DNA from: Thermoleophilia bacterium
Lineage (GTDB): Bacteria > Actinomycetota > Thermoleophilia > RBG-16-64-13
NCBI GenBank assembly: GCA_026415615.1
Contig: JAOAGT010000001.1
Span: forward strand, 485,455-549,454
Reading direction: 5' to 3'
Length of the DNA stretch: 64,000 nt
The notes beneath the pieces are model-generated. The model was not told the DNA's origin. It did not search any database and was given only the letters and a program-made list of their open reading frames with translations. Of the stretch, positions 58,076 through 64,000 are shown one piece after another. Each line of letters begins with the position of its first letter. Positions within the stretch are counted from its first letter, which is position 1. The position numbers were made by a program, and so were the translations under genes.

Positions 58076-60223
58076 GTGAAGCAAGGAAAGATTAACCGAG
58101 ACCAAACCATGACAGAAAACACCAGGGTTAAGTTTTGGATTGACGACAAAGAAGTTGAGGCGCCGCTAGGCGCCACCATCTTACAGGCCGCTCTTGATGC
58201 TGGCATCTACATTCCTCACCTATGTCATCATCCCGATCTTCCCCCGGGAGGCGTGTGCCGTCTTTGTGTGGTTGAGATAGAGGGGGAGGAGCGTCCGGTC
58301 TGTGCATGCCTCACTCCTGTAGGCGAGGGGATGGTGGTGAGGACGCAGTCGGAGCAGGTTTCGCGCCTGCGTCGGCTGGCCATTGACTTGATCCTTGCTG
58401 CGCACCCGGTTGACTGCGGCACCTGCCAGAAATATCTAAATTGTGAGCTTCAGTCTCTCAAGCAATACTTGGGGGTGGAAGATCCCATAGTGCCTCGTAG
58501 AGGAAAACTTCTTCCGGTCAACAAGAGCAACCCCCTTTTCTTCCATGACCCCAATAAGTGCGTGCTCTGCGGACGCTGTGTACGCGCGTGCTGGGATCTG
58601 CGCGAAGTCGGGGTGCTACGGTATCTCGAGAAAAACGAAGAGTTCTACGTTTATACGCCGGATGAGCTTCCTCTGGCAGAAGCGGGGTGCCGCTTCTGTG
58701 GGGCCTGCGCTGAGGTTTGTCCGACCGGCGCCATCCAAGACAAAGAGGAGGAGCTGGCCAAGGCCAAGAACCGCCGGGCTGCTCTTGTTCCCTGCCGTGG
58801 AAGCTGTCCCGGTGAGATTGACGTGCCTCGCTACCTGCGCTTTATACGCCAGGGAAATTACTGGGCGGCTGCTGCTGTGGTCCGGGAGAAAGTGCCTTTT
58901 CCGCTCGTGCTTGGCTTTGTTTGCGATCACCCGTGCGAGGCCGTATGCCGCCGTCGAGCCGTCAACGAGGCCATTGCGATCCGGGAGCTTAAGAGATTTG
59001 TAGCCGAGCGTGACAGCGGCGAGTGGAAGGCCAAGGTGGCAGTGGGGGAGCCCACAGGGAAGCGGGTTGCGGTTGTGGGATCGGGGCCGGCAGGGCTGAC
59101 GGCCGCCTACTTCCTTAGACTCAAGGGCCACGAGGTCACGGTTTTTGAGGCTATGCCCGAGCCGGGGGGCATGCTGCGATACGGCATTCCGAGTTACCGT
59201 CTACCGGGATGGGCCCTTGACCAGGACCTTGAGGAGATCCGGCGATTAGGTGTCCAGATTCAGACGCAGGTGAGGGTGGACTCGGCTGAGGAGCTCCTCA
59301 CTCATGGTTACGACGCTGTTCTTGTAGCTGTGGGTGCCCAGAGAGGGATAAGGCTGCCACTTCCTGGCTCCGACGGCGAGGGCGTGTTAGTGGGCCTGGA
59401 GTTTCTGAAGAAAGTAAATGCGGGGGAGGCTGTCACTGTAGGTCGCAGGGTGATGGTGCTTGGCGGGGGTAATGTGGCCTTTGATTGTGCTCGCGTGGCA
59501 AGACGCCTAGGGGCTGACGAGGTCTATCTGGCATGCCTTGAGTGCCGGGAAAAGATGCCTGCCAGCGAGGACGAAATTCGCCAGGGACAAGACGAAGGGA
59601 TTGTTCTCATGCCGGCCAGGACCGCCACCCGGCTGCTAAGGAGTAATGGGGTTTTGGTGGGCGTGGAGCTTCTTGCGGTGGAAGACTTTCACTTTGAAGA
59701 AGACGGCTCGGTAGAGCTAGAAACGGTGTACGGTTCGGAAGAAGTAGTGGAGGTCGAAACCGTCATTTACGCCGTAGGACAGGCAGTTGAGTTGCCTGAG
59801 TCATTCGGAATCGAGCGCACCGAGCGCGGCTTAGTTGCCATTGACGAGTACAGCTTGTCTACCAGTCAAGAAGGGGTGTTTGCTGCAGGCGACGCGGTTA
59901 CCGGCACGACGTCGGTGGTGAAGGCGGCTGCTTCGGGTAGGAGGGCTGCTCGGGCTATAGATCTTTATTTAGAGGGAAGTGGAGAACTCGAGCGTAAACT
60001 TGCTCCCCCGCAAGCGCAGGCAAAGTGCCTGGGACCTCGTCCGGGCTTTGCTTATCTGCCTCGGGTAGCGGAGAAATCCTTACCTCCCGAGCAGCGGGTG
60101 ACTGGTTTCTGTGCTGTGGTTGAGGGGCTAAACGAAGAGGAAGCTCTCTACGAGGCTGACCGTTGTCTTGAGTGCGACCTTCGGCTGAATATCACCCCGA
60201 TCAAGTTTTGGGGCTCCTACTAG
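58076..60223 (+). CDS. NuoG-N-terminal / GltD fusion: Fe-S NAD(P)H oxidoreductase subunit
   Basis: A 715-residue fusion. Residues 15-100 form a [2Fe-2S] ferredoxin (CRLC etc.), followed by the NuoG His-Cys segment (HPVDCGTCQKYLNC) and two [4Fe-4S] motifs (CVLCGRCVRAC, CRFCGACAEVCP). From about 240 on it is a glutamate-synthase-small-subunit-like domain: CRGSCPGEIDVPRYLRFI, FAD motif GSGPAGLTAAYF, second nucleotide motif GGGNVAFDCARVARRLGA and GVFAAGDAV. It probably passes NAD(P)H electrons between flavin and clusters with the NuoF-like subunit, and perhaps on to the flavoprotein at 60273. ATG 58109 is an alternative start. Confidence 0.88.
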   Translation: MKQGKINRDQTMTENTRVKFWIDDKEVEAPLGATILQAALDAGIYIPHLCHHPDLPPGGVCRLCVVEIEGEERPVCACLTPVGEGMVVRTQSEQVSRLRRLAIDLILAAHPVDCGTCQKYLNCELQSLKQYLGVEDPIVPRRGKLLPVNKSNPLFFHDPNKCVLCGRCVRACWDLREVGVLRYLEKNEEFYVYTPDELPLAEAGCRFCGACAEVCPTGAIQDKEEELAKAKNRRAALVPCRGSCPGEIDVPRYLRFIRQGNYWAAAAVVREKVPFPLVLGFVCDHPCEAVCRRRAVNEAIAIRELKRFVAERDSGEWKAKVAVGEPTGKRVAVVGSGPAGLTAAYFLRLKGHEVTVFEAMPEPGGMLRYGIPSYRLPGWALDQDLEEIRRLGVQIQTQVRVDSAEELLTHGYDAVLVAVGAQRGIRLPLPGSDGEGVLVGLEFLKKVNAGEAVTVGRRVMVLGGGNVAFDCARVARRLGADEVYLACLECREKMPASEDEIRQGQDEGIVLMPARTATRLLRSNGVLVGVELLAVEDFHFEEDGSVELETVYGSEEVVEVETVIYAVGQAVELPESFGIERTERGLVAIDEYSLSTSQEGVFAAGDAVTGTTSVVKAAASGRRAARAIDLYLEGSGELERKLAPPQAQAKCLGPRPGFAYLPRVAEKSLPPEQRVTGFCAVVEGLNEEEALYEADRCLECDLRLNITPIKFWGSY

Positions 60224-60272
60224 GTCGGCCGGGGTAGGTATCGGCGAATCGGTGAGAAGGGAGGAGCGATCA

Positions 60273-61730
60273 ATGAACGAGTGGAACATGCAAGTGGATG
60301 CAGTGGTGGTAGGTTCAGGAGCTACCGGGCTTACTGCGGCTTTGACCTTAGCCGAGGGAGGGGCCAAGGTTGTCTTGTTCGAGAAGCAGCGTTCGCTGGG
60401 GGGCACGTCCAACTTCTTTCAAGGAACATTTGCAGTGGAAAGCGAAATGCAGCGGGTGCGCTTTATCGAATACTCCCGGGACGAGGCGTTTAAAAACATC
60501 ATGGAGTACAGCCATTGGCGAGCTGATCCCCGTGTAGTTAGAGCAATTGTCAACGAGTCGGCTGAAACAATCGCCTGGCTACAGCAGCAGGGAGTGGAGT
60601 TTACTGATGCCACCATCAACATGCCCGAGTCTCCTCGCACCTACCATGTGATCAAGGGCAGAGGCGAAGCGGTAGTCAAAGCGCTTGTAACCCAGGCCAA
60701 GGCCAAAGGGGTGGATATCCGGACTGAAACTCCGGTGGTTCGTATTCTCAAAGAAGGGGGCAAGATTGCCGGAGTGGTTGCTGAAGCAGACGGCGAAGAA
60801 CTGCGGGTGGCCGCCAAAGTCGTGGTGCTGGGGACCGGCGGCTTTATCAATAACAAGGAGTGGGTGAAGAAGTACGCGGGTTTTGACTTGGACGTGAACT
60901 TGATCCCGGTGGGTAACACAGGTAAGACCGGCGATGGCATCCGCATGGCCTGGGAAGTGGGGGCTGCCGAGGAAGGAGTAAGTGTGCTTGAGCTTTACCG
61001 GGTGGCTCCGGTAGGGCCTGACTTTGCTATGGGTTGCGATTTGGAAATTGCTGGCGGACAGCCCGACCTTTGGGTCGACGCTCGCGGCGTGAGATTCTGC
61101 GACGAGAGCATCGGGTTTTGGGACACTCATGTGGGCAATGCCAACGCGCGCTACGCCAAAGACGGCTACACGTTTAGTCTTCTGGATGACTCTATCCTTG
61201 AGCGTATGCTCAAAGAGGGCATAACCAACAACGTCGGTATCGAGTTCTTACCAGGGTACAAGCCGGTAAACGTCTACAAGGAGATTGAAGCGGCTGTGTC
61301 TCGCGGCAGCCAGGACGTGTTGGTAGCCGACTCTCTGCCAGGGCTCGCGGAGAAGATGGGGGTTGAGCCGCATCAACTTGAAGATACGGTTGCCGAGTAT
61401 AACCGCTTCTGTGCCCAGGGCTACGATGAGCTGTTTGCCAAGCCGCGCAAGTTCCTGCGGCCTTACGTGGGCCCGCGCTACTACGCGATCCGTGCGCGCA
61501 CTGTGTGTCTCGGGACGATGGGCGGCATCAAAGTGAACGGCAAGATGGAGGTGGTGGACAAGAAGTTCCAGGTGATTCCCGGTCTTTACGCAGGGGGATT
61601 TGATGCCGGAGGCATGTACGGTGACAGCTACCCCATAAAGGTAGCTTCCGGTCTGGCGTCGGCTTTTGCTCTTAACTCTGGCCGTATAGCGGGGAAAAGC
61701 GCCTTGTCTTACTTGGCCAGCCAGGGATAG
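60273..61730 (+). CDS. Fumarate-reductase/ketosteroid-dehydrogenase-like FAD flavoprotein B
   Basis: A 485-residue paralogue of the flavoprotein at 45282: same opening VVVGSGATGLTAALTLAEGG, shared INMPESPRTYHV motif, VVLGTGGFINN and C-terminal GLYAGGFDAGGMYGDSY. The segment before TMGG is VCLG, again without the catalytic His of fumarate reductases. ATG 60273 has GGGAGGAGC upstream, so the longer GTG 60252 start is discarded. It follows the NuoF/NuoG-GltD pair by 49 bases, which suggests they reduce it. The substrate is unknown. Confidence 0.88.
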   Translation: MNEWNMQVDAVVVGSGATGLTAALTLAEGGAKVVLFEKQRSLGGTSNFFQGTFAVESEMQRVRFIEYSRDEAFKNIMEYSHWRADPRVVRAIVNESAETIAWLQQQGVEFTDATINMPESPRTYHVIKGRGEAVVKALVTQAKAKGVDIRTETPVVRILKEGGKIAGVVAEADGEELRVAAKVVVLGTGGFINNKEWVKKYAGFDLDVNLIPVGNTGKTGDGIRMAWEVGAAEEGVSVLELYRVAPVGPDFAMGCDLEIAGGQPDLWVDARGVRFCDESIGFWDTHVGNANARYAKDGYTFSLLDDSILERMLKEGITNNVGIEFLPGYKPVNVYKEIEAAVSRGSQDVLVADSLPGLAEKMGVEPHQLEDTVAEYNRFCAQGYDELFAKPRKFLRPYVGPRYYAIRARTVCLGTMGGIKVNGKMEVVDKKFQVIPGLYAGGFDAGGMYGDSYPIKVASGLASAFALNSGRIAGKSALSYLASQG

Positions 61731-61799
61731 GTTGGGCCAATGGGGCCTGGCTGATTGTCTGGTTGCGGGCTCGCCGTTTGCGTGGTCGTGGCCTAGCTG

Positions 61800-61819
61800 T
61801 AAAGCCAGTTGTGGCTTTA
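61800..61819 (+). terminator. Hairpin after flavoprotein B (weak terminator)
   Basis: TAAAGCCA (61800-61807), loop GTTG, TGGCTTTA (61812-61819) form a perfect 8-bp stem about 70 bases after the stop. Only a G-rich tail follows, without a T-tract. It separates the long operon from the independently promoted glycyl radical enzyme. Confidence 0.5.
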
Positions 61820-61881
61820 GGCACTCGGGTTGGTGGGCACCCGGGCTAGTGCTGTGGGCCTGGGAAAGGGTGTGCGCGGGC

Positions 61882-61910
61882 TTGACACTCGTTGAGGGCT
61901 GATTTTAAAT
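61882..61910 (+). promoter_or_regulatory. Promoter of the second glycyl radical enzyme
   Basis: TTGACA (61882-61887), a 17-base spacer and TTAAAT (61905-61910). The leader of about 80 bases contains a 9-bp stem with a two-base bulge at 61948-61970 (ACAGT..CGGT with ACCG..ACTGT), a candidate operator or mRNA hairpin. Confidence 0.6.
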
Positions 61911-61997
61911 AGACCAACAAAGAGCGCAACATTGTTCCGTCTACTAAACAGTCTCGGTTAGACCGACTGTCGCTTGGGGTAACGAAAGGGGACGAGT

Positions 61998-64000
61998 ATG
62001 AGTACTGAGACCTCGACAACTCCTGCGGCTGTCACTGGACGGATCAGTCCTGAGGCCGCTCAGGAGATACGTTCCGTAACCGTTATGACTGAGAGGCTTC
62101 GCAAGCTCAAACAGGAGTGGCAAGAGGCGGAGCCCCAGGTCTACGTAGACGACACACTGCTTTTTACAGAGTCCTGGAAAGAAACAGAAGGTCTGCCTAT
62201 TGATCTGCGGTGGGCCAAGGCGTTTGAGAAACGCATGGAGAATTGCCCCATTGTGATCCGGGATGGGGAGCTAATCGTCGGCTCTCATACCAAATTTATC
62301 CGCGGAAACAACCTTCTCTGTGCCATGAAGCCCCGAGAGATTCTGGCCATGTGCGAATCGGGGCGCTTTGATCGCAAGACGAGCGATATTGCTTCGACCA
62401 AGATAGACCCCGAAGACCTGCGGAAGCTCAAAGAGGACGCCGAGTACTGGGTCCAGCATATGGACAAAGTCAACTACGTAAACGAAATGCTGCGGCTGGA
62501 GCTCGGCGAGAGTTACTTTGACCTGCTTTTTGAGCGCGGCCTGGTCTTTGAGGGGCGTGCGGCGCGGATGGAGCCTGACCGGGGATTGTTCCGCGGCTGG
62601 GCTGCCTTCGGCGGCGGGGTTGGCCAACCCACCGCTAAGGTCATTCACCATGGGTTGGAGTACGTGATGGGTCTTGCGCAGGCGGAGCTGGACAAGATGA
62701 CTGCCGAGGGCGCCAAGATGCCAGGTTCGGCTGCCAACGCCATGCGCAAGTACTACCTCCTTAAGTCGCTGATCATCGAATGCCAAGCCGTCATCACGTT
62801 CGCCCGGCGGCATGCGGCTCTAGCGCGCGAACTGGCCGCGAAGGAGCAGGACCCTGTACGTAAAGCTGAGCTTGAAAAGATAGCCGACGTGTGCGACTGG
62901 GTGCCGGCCAAGCCGCCGCGCGACTATTGGGAGGCTTTGCAGTCTCTGCGCTTCTTGCACTTGGCCTTCTGGAAGGAAAGCCCGGAGAGACCGGAGGTTC
63001 CCATTGGCCGCATTGACCAGGTTCTTTATCCGCATTACAAGCAAGACCTGGAGAAAGGTACTCTCACCCGCCAGCAGGCGGCCGAATTGCTGGGATGCTT
63101 CTGGCTCAAGACTCGAGAAACTGAGAACCTGGTTACCATTAAGCGTGAGCATAGAGCTGCTCCGGGGACACTGTTGCCGAACGTGACTCTCTGCGGCCGG
63201 GATGCACAGGGGCGCGACCTCACCAATGAGGTGTCGTGGCTGGTGCTCGAAGTGATGCGGCAGACCAGGCTCTCAGAGCCTGCCGTCTATGTGCGTTGGC
63301 ACGAGGATATGGATGAGCAGTTCATCCTACATGCTCTTGAGTGCAACCGGGACTTCGGTGGCGGCAACCCAGCCTTTCTCAACGATGCCCTCGGAACTCA
63401 GCGCTACCTGGATAGGGGCGTTCCTATTGAGGACGCCTGCGACTGGAACGCCAGCGGATGCCTGGGCTATCACCTTGAGTGCGGGGAGCACATGGCGGGT
63501 TCCTTTAACCTGAACCAAGCCAAGATTTTCGAGCTTACGCTGCATGACGGTTTTGACCCCCGTACTGGGAAACAGCTGGGTCTCCATACCGGCGATCCAA
63601 GAACCTTTACTAGCATCGACCAACTTTATGAAGCCTTCTTTAAGCAGGTGGATTACTTCGCAGAGATCCTGCGCAAGCACTACTTCGTGTGGTGGAGTGC
63701 AGAGATCGCCTATGGTCCCATGAGCGGTCTCCGGGCGGCGATGTTGTACGAGGACTGTATACCAGCTGGCCTTTGCTCCCGCGAAGGGGCTGCCCGATAC
63801 CCGGTATGTCGAGCCTCCTGGGTGGGGGACAGAGGCATAACCGACATTGCCGACTGTATCGCGGCGATCAAGTATCTGGTTTATGACCAGAAGAAGATCA
63901 CTATGGATCAACTTCTTTCGGCTATCGATGCCAACTGGCAAGGCTACGAGGACATCCGGCAGATGTGCCTGGCTGCTCCCAAGTACGGGAATGATGACGA
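61998..64000 (+). CDS. Second glycyl radical enzyme, N-terminal 667 residues (runs off the window)
   Basis: The ORF opens at ATG 61998 after GAAAGGGGACGAGT and has no stop before the window ends. It aligns along its length with the 815-residue enzyme at 25283. Shared points are IVIRDGELIVGS near the start, CDWVP.KPPR(D/T), HTGDPR(T)F and PKYGNDD close to the cut. The thiyl Cys is Cys488 in NASGCLGYHLE; Gly follows where Thr sits in the first enzyme and Glu in dehydratases. The radical Gly loop lies beyond the window. No activase is seen, so it may use the one at 24339. It is a distinct class from the first enzyme. Confidence 0.92.
   Translation, partial: MSTETSTTPAAVTGRISPEAAQEIRSVTVMTERLRKLKQEWQEAEPQVYVDDTLLFTESWKETEGLPIDLRWAKAFEKRMENCPIVIRDGELIVGSHTKFIRGNNLLCAMKPREILAMCESGRFDRKTSDIASTKIDPEDLRKLKEDAEYWVQHMDKVNYVNEMLRLELGESYFDLLFERGLVFEGRAARMEPDRGLFRGWAAFGGGVGQPTAKVIHHGLEYVMGLAQAELDKMTAEGAKMPGSAANAMRKYYLLKSLIIECQAVITFARRHAALARELAAKEQDPVRKAELEKIADVCDWVPAKPPRDYWEALQSLRFLHLAFWKESPERPEVPIGRIDQVLYPHYKQDLEKGTLTRQQAAELLGCFWLKTRETENLVTIKREHRAAPGTLLPNVTLCGRDAQGRDLTNEVSWLVLEVMRQTRLSEPAVYVRWHEDMDEQFILHALECNRDFGGGNPAFLNDALGTQRYLDRGVPIEDACDWNASGCLGYHLECGEHMAGSFNLNQAKIFELTLHDGFDPRTGKQLGLHTGDPRTFTSIDQLYEAFFKQVDYFAEILRKHYFVWWSAEIAYGPMSGLRAAMLYEDCIPAGLCSREGAARYPVCRASWVGDRGITDIADCIAAIKYLVYDQKKITMDQLLSAIDANWQGYEDIRQMCLAAPKYGNDD

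Noticed and set aside
1-64000. CRISPR arrays, rRNA genes, transposases or prophage
   Set aside because: No regularly spaced repeats, rRNA-like segments, integrase or transposase motifs were seen on either strand.

Overview
The window reads as a piece of a GC-rich, Gram-positive-type anaerobe with strong AAAGGAGG-type ribosome sites and lipoproteins carrying long Thr/Ser linkers. A deep-branching anaerobic Actinomycetota-like lineage is my inference; there is no rRNA or other marker to prove it. Oxygen-sensitive chemistry dominates: two glycyl radical enzymes with one activase, a pyrogallol-transhydroxylase-type molybdoenzyme, several Fe-S flavoproteins, and five binding-protein sets for branched-chain-amino-acid-type (HAAT) ABC transport.

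Layout. 1-5.4 kb: a solute-binding lipoprotein, then a two-subunit transhydroxylase/resorcinol-hydroxylase-type molybdoenzyme whose small subunit has an extra beta-grasp (MoaD/ThiS-like) tail. 5.4-12.7 kb: a diguanylate cyclase on the minus strand preceded by a cyclic-di-GMP-I riboswitch, a nitroreductase and a truncated GH3 glycosidase, a 1.2 kb gap, then an HD-GYP phosphodiesterase. 12.7-17.6 kb: two MFS exporters, a DUF1385 protein and an unrecognised conserved protein. 17.7-31.5 kb: an IclR regulator followed by a co-directional run: cupin, complete HAAT transporter (K-H-M-G-F), glycyl radical activase and enzyme, two SDRs, SnoaL-like protein and more cupins. 31.5-37 kb: flavodoxin-like protein, Zn alcohol dehydrogenase, HpcH/HpaI aldolase, metallo-beta-lactamase hydrolase, DHA2 exporter. 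37-43.4 kb: a second complete HAAT set and a dihydroorotate/dihydropyrimidine-dehydrogenase-like Fe-S flavoprotein. 43.4-61.7 kb: a second IclR gene, SDR, fumarate-reductase-like flavoprotein, MoaD-like protein, two tandem SBP-permease sets (the second with LivH and LivM fused), a QueG-like Fe-S protein, one LivG without LivF, an aldo/keto reductase, a NuoF-like plus NuoG/GltD-like electron-transfer pair, and a second flavoprotein. 62-64 kb: a second glycyl radical enzyme, cut by the window edge.

My reading is a catabolic island in which HAAT systems import small polar compounds (probably hydroxylated aromatic or alicyclic acids), radical and molybdenum enzymes activate or rearrange them, SDR/AKR/ADH and flavoproteins reduce the ring or oxidise alcohols, and an aldolase and lactonase-like hydrolase finish carbon-carbon or ester cleavage. 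The substrate is not known from sequence.

Three structural patterns stand out beyond gene content. Strong GC-rich hairpins without T-tracts sit at all four SBP-to-permease junctions, with unrelated sequences. GC-only palindromes lie in frame inside coding regions. Short tandem duplications recur at gene boundaries and often copy the ribosome site and start codon.
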